A stretch of 64,000 nucleotides of DNA from Symsagittifera roscoffensis. Lineage: Eukaryota; Xenacoelomorpha; Acoela; Convolutidae. A program made the translations under genes and the position numbers. Under the pieces are notes generated by a model. The model was not told the origin of the DNA and did no database searches. It saw only the letters and a program-made list of their open reading frames with translations. The stretch is taken from positions 14,921,171-14,985,170 of the forward strand of contig NC_087066.1 of the NCBI RefSeq assembly GCF_963678635.1, given 5' to 3'. How positions within the stretch are numbered: the first letter of the stretch is position 1; each line of letters opens with the position of its first letter. Shown here in pieces: positions 37,724 to 50,115 of this stretch.

Positions 37724-38337
37724 AACAAATTAAACCTCGAACTTATTATTTAAGCAAATCTATCAAATTTGGACAAATACCTTGAATTCTAGAAAAAATA
37801 AATTGAAACGTTTTTAGACTGCTGTTAGACAATACAAAATTGCAACTTCCCAGAATGGGTCTGGCTCAGTGGTAAAGAACGCGAGTGCAGTTTAAGAGAT
37901 ACGCTGATTGAATCCATGTGTACCTTATAACCGCAAAGTGCAACACAAACGCAAGAAATAAATCTAAAAAATTCGATCGAACTTTTCTGATTTCGAAACT
38001 TGGACAAAAAATGAATTCATGAAAAAAATGAAAACGAAGAAAAAGGAAACTGTTGTCACTTTTCCTCAACACTTATTAATCGTAACCAACAGCAAATTAG
38101 TATAACTCACTGGCAGAGAACTCAACAGCAGATCGAGAGGTCAGCGGAGCGAAATCGTGTGTAACTTATCACTTGAAACTGAAGCACGAACGCAAGCTTC
38201 AAAACAAAAAGCTTCAACCAAACTGTTTTGATTTTGAAAGTTTCAAAAACTGAATTTTTGAACGAAACGAAAACAACGAGAGAGGGAACAATTTATGAAT
38301 AAAATCTGAAAAAACTATTACTCACAATTACCGTTGC

Positions 38338-38409
38338 GGGGATATAGCTTAGTGGTAGAGCATTGCACTACAGATTGAGACGTCCTTGGTTCAAATCCGA
38401 ATGTCACCT
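38338..38409 (+). pseudogene. tRNA-Cys-like, ACA anticodon
   Basis: Good acceptor 5' strand, but the anticodon stem is TTGCA, the loop CTACAGA, T-loop TTCAAAT and 3' end TGTCACCT. Confidence 0.65.
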
Positions 38410-39064
38410 AACAAATTGAAGCTCGAACTTAGTTTTTATGCAAATCTATCAAATTGGGACAAACACCTTGAATTCTAGAGAAAAAAGAAACTGACACGTT
38501 TTTGCACTGCTGTTAGATAATTTAGAATTGCAACTTCAACGCACGGGATCTGGCTCAGTGGTAAAGAATGCGAGTGCAGTTGAAGAGATACGCTGATTGA
38601 ATCCGTGTGTACCTTATCACAGCAAAGTGCAACACAAACGCAAGATATAAATCTAAACAATTCGATCGAACTTTTCTGATTTCGAAAAAACCAAACTTGT
38701 GATTTCGAAAAAACCAAGACAAAAAATGAAATCATGAAAGAAATGAAAACGAAGAAAAAAAGAAACTGTTGTCACTTTTGTTCTACATTTATTAATCCTA
38801 ACCAACATTACATTAGTATAGCTCACTGGCAGAGAATTCAACAGCAGATCGAGAGGTCAGCGGAGCGAAATCGTGTCTAACTTATCACCTGAAACTGAAG
38901 CTCGGATGCAAGCTTCAAAACAAAAAGCTTCAACCAAACTTTTTTGATTTTGAGAGTATCAAATTTGAACAGAAAAACTGAATTATTGAACGAAACGAAA
39001 ACAAAGAGAAAGGGAACAATTTATGAAGAAAATCTAAAAAAATATAACTCACATTGACCATTGC

Positions 39065-39136
39065 GGGGATATAGCTTAGTAGTAGAGCATTTGACTACAG
39101 ATTGAGAGTTCCTTGGTTCGAATCCGAGTGTCAACT
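39065..39136 (+). pseudogene. tRNA-Cys-like, ACA anticodon
   Basis: GCTTAGTAGTAGAGC D-arm, TTTGA-CTACAGA-TTGAG arm, 3' end TGTCAACT so the acceptor cannot close. Confidence 0.65.
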
Positions 39137-39774
39137 AGCAAATTGAAGCTCGAACCTTTTTTTAATGCAAATCTATCAAATTGGGACAAACACCTTGAAT
39201 TCTAGAGAAAAAAGAAACTGACACGTTTTTGCACTATTGTTAGATAATATAGTATTGCAACTTCAACGAAAGGGATCTGGCTCAGTGGTAAAGAATGCGA
39301 GTGCAGTTTAAAAGATACGCTGATTGAATCCGTGTGTACCTTATCACCGCAAAGTGCAACACAAACGCAAGATACAATTCTAAACAATTCGATCGAACTT
39401 TCCTGATTTCGAAAATACCAAACTTGAACAAAAAAATGAAATCATGAAAGAAATGAAAACGGAGAAAAAAAGAAACTGTTATCACTTTTGTTCTACATTT
39501 ATTAATCCTAACCAACATTACATAAGTATAGCTCACTGGCAGAGAATTCAACAGCAGATCGAGAGGTCAGCGGAGCGAAATCGTGTCTAACTTATCACCT
39601 GAAACTGAAGCACGGATGCAAGCTTCAAAACAAAAAGCTTCAACCAAACTTTTTTGATTTTGAGAGTATCAAATTTGGACAGAAAAACTGAATTATTGAA
39701 CGAAACGAAAACAAAGAGAAAGGGAACAATTTATGAAGAAAATCTAAAAAAATATAACTAACAGTAACCATTGC

Positions 39775-39846
39775 GGGGATATAGCTTAGTGGTAGAGCAT
39801 TCGACTACAGATTGAGAGGTCCTTGGTTCGAATCCGAGTGTCAATT
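39775..39846 (+). pseudogene. tRNA-Cys-like, ACA anticodon
   Basis: Consensus apart from GCTT D-stem, CTACAGA-TTGAG and TGTCAATT at the 3' end. Confidence 0.65.
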
Positions 39847-40481
39847 AGCAAATTGAAGCTCGAACCTTTTTTTATGCAAATCTATCAAATTGAGACAAAC
39901 ACCTTGAATTCTAGAGAAAAAAGAAAATGACACGTTTTTGCACTGCTGTTAGATAATATAGAATTGCAACTTCAACGAACGGGATCTGGCTCAGTGGTAA
40001 AGAATGCGAGTGCAGTTTAAAAAATACGCTGATTGAATCCGTGTGTACCTTATCACCGCAAAGTGCAACACAAACGCAAGATATAAATCTAAACACTTCG
40101 ATCGAACTTTTCTGATTTCAAAAGTACCAAACTTGAACAAAAAAATGAATTCATGAAAAAAATGAAAACGAAGAAAAAAGAAACTGTTGGCACTTTTCTT
40201 CGACATTTATTAATCCTAACCAAAATTACATTAGTATAGCTCACTGGCAGAGAATTCAACAGAAGACCGAGAGGTCAGCGGAGCAAAATTGTGTGTAACT
40301 TATCACCTGAAACTGAAGCACGGGCGCAAGCTTCAAAACAAAAAGCTTCAAGCAAACTTTTTAAATTTGGAAAGTATTAAATTTGGACAGAAAAACTGAA
40401 TTTTTGAACGAAGTGAAAACAAAGAGAAAGGGAACAATTTATGAAAAAAATCTTAAAGTTATTACTCAATTATATCGCTGC

Positions 40482-40553
40482 GGGGATATAGCTCAGTGGT
40501 AGAGCATTTGACTGCAGATCGAGAGGTCCTTGGATCGAATCCGAGTGTCCCCT
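40482..40553 (+). tRNA. tRNA-Cys(GCA)
   Basis: Consensus except TTTGA (wobble) in the anticodon stem and ATCGAAT T-loop. First copy with the AACTTATTGCAGATCGAA downstream flank and a T6 run. Confidence 0.75.
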
Positions 40554-41194
40554 AACTTATTGCAGATCGAATTTCTTTTTTATACAAATCTACCGAACTT
40601 GGACAAACACCTTGAAGTCTTGAAAAAAAAACTGAAAGGTTTTAAGACTGCTGTTAGACAATACAAAATTGCAACTTCCACGAACGGGTCTGGCTCAGCG
40701 GTGAAGAATGCGAGTGCAGTTTAAGAGATTCGCTGATTGAATCCGTGTGTACCTTATAAAAATCACAAACCGCAAAGTGCAATAAAAACGCAAGATAAAA
40801 ATCTAAACAATTCGATCGAACTTTTCTGATTTCGAAATTACATAACTTGGACAAAAAAATGAATACATGAAAAAAATGAAAACGAAGAAAAAGGAAACTG
40901 TTGTCACTTTTCTTCGACATTGATTAATCCTAACCAACATTACATTAGTATAGCTCACTGGCAGCGAATTCAACAGAATACCGAGAGGTCAGCAGAACGA
41001 AATCGTGTGTAACTTATCACCTGAAACTGAAGCACGGGCGCAATCTTCAAAACAAAAAGCTTCAAGCAAACTTTTTTAATTTGGAAAGTATTGAATTTAG
41101 ACAGAAAAACTGAATTTTTGAACGAAGTGAAAACGAAGAGAAAGGTAACAAATTCTGAAAAAATCTTAAATTTATTACTCAATAATTCCGATGC

Positions 41195-41266
41195 GGGGAT
41201 ATAGCTCAGTGGTAGAGCATTCGACTGCAGATCGAGAGGTCCTTGTTTCAAATCCGAGTGTCCCCT
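41195..41266 (+). tRNA. tRNA-Cys(GCA)
   Basis: Consensus except the CTTGT T-stem and TTCAAAT T-loop. Confidence 0.7.
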
Positions 41267-41901
41267 AACAAATTGAAGCTCGAACTTCGTATTTATGCAA
41301 ATCTATCAAATTTGGACAAACACCTTGAATTCTAAAAAAAAAGAAACTGAAAAGTTTTAAGACTGCTGTTAGATAATACAAAATTGCAACTTCCACGAAC
41401 GGGTCTGGCTCAGTGGTGAAGAATGCGAGTGCAGTTTAAGAGGTACGCTGATTGAATCCGTGTGTACATTATCACCGCAAAGAGCAACACAAACGCAAGA
41501 TATAAATCTAAACAATTGGATCGAACTTTTCTGACTTCGAAAGTACCAAATTTGGACAAAAGAATGAATTCATGAAAGAAAAGAAAACTAAGGCAAAGAA
41601 ACTACTGTCACTTTTCCTCAACACTAATTAATCATAACCAACATCAAATTAGTATAGCTCACTGGCAGAGAATTCAACAGCAGATCGAGAGGTCAGCGGA
41701 GCGAAATCGTGTGTAACTTATCACCTGAAACTGAAGCACGGATGCAAGCTTCAAAACAAAAAGCTTCAACCAAACTTTTTTGATTTTGAGAGTATCAAAT
41801 TTGGACAGAAAAACTGAATTATTGAACGAAACGAAAACAAAGAGAAAGGGAACAATTTATGAAGAAAATCTAAAAAAAATATAACTCACATTAACCAGTG
41901 C

Positions 41902-41973
41902 CGGGATATAGCTTAGTGGTAGAGCATTCGACTACAGATTGAGAGGTCCTTGGTTCGAATCCGAGTGTCAAAT
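41902..41973 (+). pseudogene. tRNA-Cys-like, ACA anticodon
   Basis: CGGGATA start, CTACAGA loop, 3' end TGTCAAAT. Confidence 0.65.
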
Positions 41974-42609
41974 AGCAAATAGAAGCTCGAACCTTTTTTT
42001 TATGCAAATCTATTAAATTGGGACAAACACCTTGGGTTCTAGAGAAAAAAGAAAATGACACGTTTTTGCACTGCTGTTAGATAATATAGAATTGCAACTT
42101 CAACGAACGGGATCTGGCTCAGTGGTAAAGAATGCGAGTGCAGTTTAAAAGATACGCTGATTGAATCCATGTGTACCTTATCACCGCAAAGTGCAACACA
42201 AATGCAAGATATAAATCTAAACACTTCGATCGAACTTTTCTGATTTCGAAAGTACCAAACTTGGACAAAACAATGAATTCATGAAAAAAATTAAAACGAA
42301 GAAAAAAGAAACTGTTGGCACTTTTCTTCGACATTTATTAATCCTAACCATCATTACATTAGTATAGCTCACTGGCAGAGAATTTAACAGAAGACCGAGA
42401 GGTCAGCGGAGCGAGGACGTGTGTAACATATCACCTGAAACTGAAGCACGGGCGCAAGCTTCAAAACAAAAAATTTCCAGCAAACTTTTTAACTTTGGAA
42501 AGTATTAAATTCGGACAGAAAAACTGAGTTGTTGAACGAAGTGAAAACAAAGAGAAAGGGAACAATTTATGAAAAAAATCTTAAAGTTATTACTCATTAA
42601 TACCGTTGC

Positions 42610-42681
42610 TGGGATATAGCTCAGTGGTAGAGCATTCGACTGGAGATCGAGAGGTCCTTGGTTCCAATCCGAGTGTCCCCT
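42610..42681 (+). pseudogene. tRNA-Cys body with GGA anticodon
   Basis: TGGGATA start, anticodon loop CTGGAGA (GCA to GGA, a Ser anticodon by sequence), T-loop TTCCAAT. Probably decayed. Confidence 0.6.
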
Positions 42682-43142
42682 AACAAATTGAAGCTCGAAT
42701 TTATTATTTATGCAAATCTATCAAATTTGGACAAACACCTTGAATTCTAAAAAAAAAAGAAATTGAAATGTTTTTAGACTGCTGTTAGATAATTTGGACA
42801 AAAGAATGAATTCATGAAAGAAATGAAAACTAAGGCAAAGAAACTACTGTCACTTTTCCTCAACACTTAATAATCCTAACCAACATCAAATTAGTATAGC
42901 TCACTGGCAGAGAATTCAACAGCAGATCGAGAGGTCAGCGGAGCGAAATCGTGTGTAACTTATAACCTGAAACTGAAGCACGGATGCAAGCTTCAAAACA
43001 AAAAGCTTCAACCAAACTTTTTTATTTTTGAGAGTATCAAATTTGGACAGAAAAACTGAATTATTGAACGAAACGAAAACAAAGAGAAAGGGAACAATTT
43101 ATGAAGAAAATCTAAACAAATATAACTCACATTAACCATTGC

Positions 43143-43214
43143 GGGGATATAGCTTAGTGGTAGAGCATTCGACTACAGATTGAGAGGTCCTTGGTTCGAA
43201 TCCGAGTGTCAACT
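43143..43214 (+). pseudogene. tRNA-Cys-like, ACA anticodon
   Basis: GCTTAGTGG D-arm, CTACAGA-TTGAG, 3' end TGTCAACT. Confidence 0.65.
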
Positions 43215-43844
43215 TGCAAACTGAAGCTCGAACCTTTTTTTAATGCAAATCTATCAAATTGGGACAAACACCTTGAGTTCTAGAGAAAAAAGAAAATGAC
43301 ACGTTTTTGCACTGCTGTTAGATAATATAGAATTGCAACTTCAACGAACGGGATCTGGCTCAGTGGTAAAAAATGCAAGTGCAGTTTAAAAAATACGCTG
43401 ATTGAATGCGTGTGTACCTTATCACCGCAAAGTGCAACAAAAACGCAAGATATACATCTAAACAATTCGATCGAACTTTTCTGATTTCAAAATTACCAAA
43501 CTTGGACAAAAAAATGAATACATGAAAGAAATGAAAACGAAGAAAAAAGAAACTGTTGTCACTTTTGTTCAACATTTATTAATCCTAAACAACATTAGTA
43601 TAGCTCACTGGCAGCGAACTCAACAGAAGACCGAGAGGTCAGCGGAGCGAAATCGTGTATAACTTATCACCTGAAACTGAAGCACGGGCGCAATCTTCAA
43701 AACAAAAAGCTTCCAGCAAACTTTTTTAATTTGCAAAGTATTGAATTTGGACAGAAAAACTGAATTTTTGAACGAAGTGAAAACGAAGAGAAAGGTAACA
43801 AATTATGAAAAAATCTAAAAGTTATTACTCATTATTGCCGATGC

Positions 43845-43916
43845 GGGGATATAGTTCAGTGGTGGAGCATTCGACTGCTGATCGAGAGATCCTTGTTTCG
43901 AATCCGAGTGTCCCCT
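43845..43916 (+). tRNA. tRNA-Cys body with GCT anticodon
   Basis: Acceptor closes fully. The anticodon loop is CTGCTGA, giving GCT (Ser by sequence). GTTC D-stem, CTTGT T-stem. Decoding identity uncertain. Confidence 0.5.
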
Positions 43917-44547
43917 AATAAATTGAAGCTCGAACTTCGTATTTATGCAAATCTATCAAGTTTGGACAAACACCTTGAATTCTAAAAAAAAGAAACTGAA
44001 AAGTTTTAAGACTGCTGTTAGATAATACAAAATTGCAACTTCCACGAACGGTTCTGGCTCAGTTGTGAAGAATGCGAGTGCAGTTTAAGAGGTACGCTGA
44101 TTGAATCCGTGTGTACATTATCACCGCAAGGTGCAACACAAACGCAAGATATAAATCTAAACAATTCGATCGAACTTTTTTGATTTCGAAAGTACCAAAC
44201 TTGGACAAAAAAATGTTTTCACGGAAAAAATGAAAACGAAGAAAAACGAAACTGTTGTCACTTTTCTTCGACATTGATAAATCCTAACCAACATTACATT
44301 AGTATTGCTCACTGTCAGCGAATTCAACAGAAGACCGAGACGTCAGCGGAGCAAAATCGTGTGTAACTTATCACCTGAAACTGAAGCACGGGCGCAAGCT
44401 TCAAAACAAAAAGCTTCAAGCAAAATTTTTTAATTTGGAAAGTATTAATTTGGACAGAAAAACTGAATTTTTGAACGAAGTGAAAACGAAGAGAAAGGTA
44501 ACAAACTATGAAAAAATTTAAAAGTTATTACTCATTTATACCGATGC

Positions 44548-44656
44548 GGGGATATAGCTCAGTGGTAGAGCATTCGACTGCAGATCGAATCCGACTGCAG
44601 ATCGAATCGACTGCAGACCGACTGCAGAGTCCTTGTTTCGAATCCGAGTGACCACT
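44548..44656 (+). pseudogene. tRNA-Cys with expanded anticodon arm
   Basis: The 5' half is consensus, but the anticodon arm CGACTGCAGA is present four times (starts 44575, 44592, 44608 and 44619), adding 37 nt. The 3' end is TGACCACT. Confidence 0.85.
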
Positions 44657-45286
44657 AACAAAATGAAGCTCGAACTTCGTATTTTTGCAAATCTATCAAA
44701 TTTGGACAAACACCTTGAATTCTAAAAAAAAAGAAACTAAAAAGTTTTAAGACTGCTGTTAGATAATACAAAATTGCAACTTCCACGAACGGGTCTGGCT
44801 CAGTGGTGAAGAATTCGAGTGCAGTTTAAGAGGTACGCTGATTGAATCCGTGTTTACATTATCGCCGCAAGGTGCAACAACAACGCAAGATATAAATCTA
44901 AACAATTCGATCGAACTTTTCTGATTTTGAAATTACCAAACTTGGACAAAAAAAATGAATTCATGAAAGAAATGAAAAGGAAGAAAAAAGAAACTGTTGT
45001 CACTTTTGTTCAACATTTATTAATCCTAACCAACATTAGTATAGCTCACTGGCAGAGAATTCAACAGCAGATCGAGAGGTCAGCGGAGCAAAATCGTGTA
45101 TAACTTATCATCTGAAACTGAAGCACGGACGCAAACTTCAAAACAAAAAGCTTCAATCAAAGTTTTTTGATTTTGAAAGTCTCAAATTTGGATAGAAAAA
45201 CTGAATTTTTGAACGAACTGAAAACAAAGAGAAAGGGAAGAATTTATGAAGAAAATCTAAAAATTATTACTCATTTTAAACACTGC

Positions 45287-45358
45287 GGGCAAATAGCTCA
45301 GTGGTAGACCATTTGACTGCAGATCGAGAGGACCTTGTTTCGAATCCAAGTCTACTCT
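45287..45358 (+). pseudogene. tRNA-Cys(GCA), decayed acceptor
   Basis: GGGCAAA start, TAGACC D-arm, 3' end TCTACTCT. The anticodon loop remains CTGCAGA. Confidence 0.65.
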
Positions 45359-45959
45359 AACCAATTGAAGCTCGAACTTCTTTTTCATGCAGTTCTATCA
45401 AATTTGGACAAACACCTTGAATTCTAGAAAAAAAGAAACTGAAACGTTTTGCATTGCTGTTAGATAATAAAAAATTGCAACTTACAATACCTTGATGTGG
45501 CTCAGTGGTAAAGAATGCGACTGCAGTAAGAGAGGTACGCGAGTTGAACACAAGCTATGATTCTAGGCAACACAAACGCAAGATCTAATTCTAAACAATT
45601 CCATCGAACTTTTCTGATTCCGAAAGTATCAAACTTGGACAAAAAAGTGAAAATATGAAACAAAGCAAGCAAGGAAATTTTTGTTACTGTTCTTTACAAA
45701 TTAGTACTCCTAACCAACATTCAGGTAGTACAACTGAGTGGTAGAGAATTCAACAGCAGATCGAGAGGTCAGCGGAACAAAATCGTGTGTAACCTATCAC
45801 CTGAAACTGAAGCACGGACGCAACCTTTAAAACAAAAAGCTTCAACCAAACTTTTGGATTTCAAAAGTATCAAAATCGTAAGAAAATAATATATTTTCGA
45901 AAAACAGAAAAGAAGACGAATTTTTTCGAATATTATATAAACAATATTACTCCTGAACA

Positions 45960-46412
45960 ATTATAAAGTGATATAGCTCAGTGGTGAAGCATTTGGCAAC
46001 AGTCCGAGAGATCCTTAGTTCGCATCCAAATGTCACCTAATACATGAAGCTTCCAAATCTTTTGTTTTCTTGCGAAAGTATGAAACATGGAAAAAAAGTT
46101 TGACATCTCAAAATTAGTTGAAATCAATATCAAAAAAAAATTTTAGAACCATTTCTTTGGCTAAACTAAAAAGGACAAAAGGAATCAATTTTTGACTACT
46201 ATTTGAACAATCGAAAAGTAAACATAGGTAGGAAAATTACTGATTTTTCAAGACCTCAAAAAGGAATAAAATAACTCAATTCAATCGATTTTTTGATTGA
46301 GAAATTATCAAATTTGGACAGAGAAAATGAAATTTTGAACGAAGTGAAAACGAAGAGAAAGGGTATAATTTATGATGGAACTCTAAAAACTATTACACAT
46401 GCTTACTATTGC
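45960..46412 (+). repeat. Isolated D module inside the trimeric array
   Basis: GATATAGCTCAGTGGTGAAG with TTAGTTCGCATC, followed by the D-type spacer marks ACCATTTCTTTGG and AACATAGGTAGGAAA. It matches the D modules of 21-24.5 kb and sits between a C module and the A copy at 46413. Confidence 0.8.
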
Positions 46413-46484
46413 GGTGATAAAGCTCAGTGGTAGAGCATTCGACTGCAGATCGAGAGGTCCTTGGTTCGAATCCGAGTGTCGCCT
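46413..46484 (+). tRNA. tRNA-Cys(GCA), rearranged acceptor pair
   Basis: Acceptor GGTGATA/TGTCGCC: position 3 is T and its partner G, so the stem stays paired. T8 to A in the linker. The remainder is consensus. A T5 run begins just downstream. Confidence 0.75.
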
Positions 46485-47110
46485 AACTTTTTGCAGATCG
46501 AACTTCTTTTTTATACAAATCTATCGAACTTGGACAAACACCTTGAAGTTTTGAAAAAAAAACTGAAATGTTTAAAGACTGCTGTTAGATAATACAAAAT
46601 TGCAACTTCCACGAACGGGTCTGGCTCAGTGGTGAAGAATGCGAGCGCAGTTTAAGAGATACGCTGATTGAATCCGTGTGTACCTTATCACTGCAAAGTG
46701 CAACACAAACGCAAAATATAAATCTAAACAATTCGATCGAACTTTTTCTGATTTCGAAATTACCAAACTCGGACAAAAAAACTAATACATGAAAGAAATG
46801 AAAACGAAGAAAAAAGAAACTGTTGTCACTTTTGTTTAACATTTATCAATCCTAGCCAACATTAGTATATCTCATTGGCAGAGAATTCAACAGCAGATCG
46901 AGAGGTCAGCGGAGCAAAATCGTGTACAACTTATCACCTGAAACTGAAGCACGGGCGCAAGCTTCAAAGAAAAAGCTTCAATCAAACTTTTTCGATTTTG
47001 AAAGTTTCAGAATTGGGTAGAAAAACTGAATGGTTGAATGAATTGAAAACGAAGAGAACGGGAACAATTTATGAAAAAAATCTAAAAGTTATTATCATTC
47101 ATACAGTTGC

Positions 47111-47182
47111 GGGGATATAGCTCATTGGTAGAGCATTCGACTGCAGATCGAGAGGTCCTTGGTTCGAATCCGAGTGTCCCCT
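47111..47182 (+). tRNA. tRNA-Cys(GCA)
   Basis: Consensus except one D-loop change (ATTGGTA). Confidence 0.88.
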
Positions 47183-47805
47183 AACAAATTGAAGCTCGAA
47201 CTTATTATTTACGCAAATCTATCAAATTTGGACAAACACATTGAATTCTAAAAAAAAAGAAACTGAAATGTTTTAAGACTGCTGTTAGATAATACAAAAT
47301 TGCAACTTCCACTAACGGGTCTGGCTCAGTGGTGAAGAATGCGCGTGCAGTTTAAGAGATACGCTGATTGAATCCGTGTGTACATTATCTCGCAAGGTGC
47401 AACACAAACGCAAGATATAAATATAAACAATTCGATCGAACTTTTTTGATTTCGAAATTACCAAACTTGGACAAAAAATTGAATACATGAAAGAAATGAA
47501 AACGAAGAAAAAAGAAACTGTCACTTTTGTTTGACATTTATTAATCCTAACCAACATTAGTATATCTCACTGGCAGAGAATTCAACGGCAGATCGAGAGG
47601 TCAGCGGAGCAAAATCGTGTACAACTTATCACCTGAAACTGAAGCACGGACGCAAGCTTCAAAGAAAAAGCTTCAATCAAACTTTTTCGATTTTGAAAGT
47701 TTCAGAATTGGGTAGAAAAACTGAATGGTTGAATGAATTGAAAACGAAGAGAACGGGAACAATTTATGAAAAAAATCTAAAAGTTATTATCATTAATACC
47801 GTTGC

Positions 47806-47877
47806 GGGGATATAGCTCAGTGGTAGAGCATTCGACTGCAGATCGAGAGGTCCTTGGTTGGAATCCGAGTATCCCCT
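47806..47877 (+). tRNA. tRNA-Cys(GCA), box B changed
   Basis: T-loop TTGGAAT (C56 to G), which breaks the D-loop/T-loop contact and box B. Acceptor TATCCCC. Confidence 0.6.
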
Positions 47878-48502
47878 AACAAATTGAAGCTCGAACTTTT
47901 TATTTATGCAAATCTATCAAATTTGGACAAACACATTGAATTCTAAAAAAAAAGAAACTGAAATGTTTTATGACTGCTGTTAGATAATACAAAATTGCAA
48001 CTTCCACTAACGGGTCTGGCTCAGTGGTGAAGAATGCGAGTGCAGTTCAAGAGATTCACTGATTGAATCCGTGTGTACCTTATCACCGCAAAGTGCAACA
48101 CAAACGCAAGATATAAATCTAAACAATTCGATCGAACTTTTCTGATTTCGAAATTACCAAACTTGGACAAAAAATTGAATACATGAAAGAAATGAAAACG
48201 AAGAAAAAAGAAACTGTCACTTTTGTTTAACATTTATTAATCTTAACCAACATCAGTATATCTCACTGGCAGAGAATTCAACGGCAGATCGAGAGGTCAG
48301 CGGAGCAAAATCGTGTACAACTTATCACCTGAAACTGAAGCACGGACGCAAGCTTCAAACAAAAAGCTTCAACCAAACTTTTTGGATTTTGAAAGTTTCA
48401 AATTTGGGTAGAAAAACTGAATGGTTGAATGAATTGAAAACGAAGAGAACGGGAACAGTTTATGAAAAAAATCTAAAAGTTATTACTCATTAACACCGTT
48501 GC

Positions 48503-48574
48503 GGGGATATAGCTCAGTGGTAGAGCATTCGACTGCAGATCGAGAGGTCCTAGGTTCGAATCCGAGTGTCCCCT
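48503..48574 (+). tRNA. tRNA-Cys(GCA)
   Basis: Consensus except CTAGG in the T-stem. Confidence 0.8.
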
Positions 48575-49201
48575 AACAAATTGAAGCTCGAACTTATTAT
48601 TAATGCAAATCTATCAAATTTGGACAAACACATTGAGTTCTAAAAAAAAAACTGAAATGTTTTAAGACTGCTGTTAGATAATACAAAATTGCAACTTCCA
48701 CTAACGGGTCTGGCTGGTGAAGAATGCGAGTGCAGTTTAAGAGATACGCCGATTGAATCCGTGTGTACATTATCACCGCAAGGTGTAACACAAACGCAAG
48801 ATATAAATATAAACAATTCGATCGAACTTTTTTGATTTCGAAAGTACCAAACTTGGACAAAAAAATGTTTTCACGGAAAAAATGAAAACGAAGAAATACG
48901 AAACTGTTGTCACTTTTCTTCGACATTGATTAATCCCAACCAACATTACATTAGTATAGCTCACTGGCAGCGAATTCAACAGAAGACCGAGAGGTCAGCG
49001 GAGCGAAATCGTGTGTAACTTATCACCTGAAACTGAAGCACGGGCGCAAGCTTGAAAACAAAAAGCTTCAAGTAAAATTTTTTAATTTGGAAAGTATTAA
49101 ATTTGGACAGAAAAACTGAATTTTTGAACGAAGTGAAAGCGAAGAGAAAGGGTATAATTTATGATGGAACTCTAAAAAGTATTACACATGCTTACTATTG
49201 C

Positions 49202-49230
49202 GGTGATAAAGTTCAGTGGTAGAGCATTCG
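49202..49230 (+). pseudogene. Truncated tRNA-Cys 5' half
   Basis: GGTGATAAAGTTCAGTGG through AGCATTCG, then a jump into a C-type spacer (AAAGTTTCAAATTTGG). It shares the GGTGATAAAG start of the copy at 46413, so it derives from that lineage. Confidence 0.8.
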
Positions 49231-49342
49231 GAAAGTTTCAAATTTGGACAGAGAAACTGAATTTTCGAACGAAGTCCAAACGACGAGAAAGAGAACAATT
49301 TATGAAAAAAATCTAAAAGTTATTGCTCATTAAAACCGTTGC

Positions 49343-49414
49343 GGGGTTATAGCTCAGTGGTAGAGCATTTGACTGCAGATCCAGAGGTCCTTGGTTCGAA
49401 TCCGAGTGTCCACT
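49343..49414 (+). tRNA. tRNA-Cys(GCA), variant
   Basis: A5 to T, TTTGA/TCCAG anticodon stem, 3' end TGTCCACT. Weak acceptor. Confidence 0.55.
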
Positions 49415-50043
49415 AAATTATTGCAGATCGAACTTCTTTTTTATACAAATCTATCGAACTTGGGCAAACACCTTGAAGTCTTGAAAAAAAAGAAGCTGAA
49501 AGGTTTTAAGACTGCTGTTATACAATACAAAATTGCAACTTCTACGAACGGGTCTGGCTCAGCGGTGAAGAATGCGAGTGCAGTTTAAGAGATTCGCTGA
49601 TTGAATCCGTGTGTACCTTATCACCGCAAAATGCAACAAAAACGCAAGATATAAATCTAAACAATTCGATCGAACTTTTCTGACTTCGAAATTACCAAAC
49701 TTGGACGAAAAAATGAATACATGAAAGAAATGAAAACGAAGAAAAAAGAAACTGTTGTCACTTTTGTTTAACATTTATCAATCCTAACCAACATTAGTAT
49801 ATCTCATTGGCAGAGAATTCAACAGCAGATCGAGAGGTCAGCGGAGCAAAATCGTGTACAACTTATCACCTGAAACTGAAGCACGGACGCAAGCTTCAAA
49901 GAAAAAGCTTCAATCAAACTTTTTCGATTTTGAAAGTTTCAAATTTGGGTAGAAAAACTGAATGGTTGAATGAATTGAAAACGAAGAGAACGGGAACAAT
50001 TTATGAAAAAAATCTAAAAGTTATTACTCATTAATACCGTTGC

Positions 50044-50115
50044 GGGGATAAAGCTCAGTGGTAGAGCATTCGACTGCAGATCGAGAGGTCCTTGGTTCGA
50101 ATCCGAGTGTCCCCT
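50044..50115 (+). tRNA. tRNA-Cys(GCA)
   Basis: Consensus except T8 to A (GATAAAGCTC). Confidence 0.82.
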
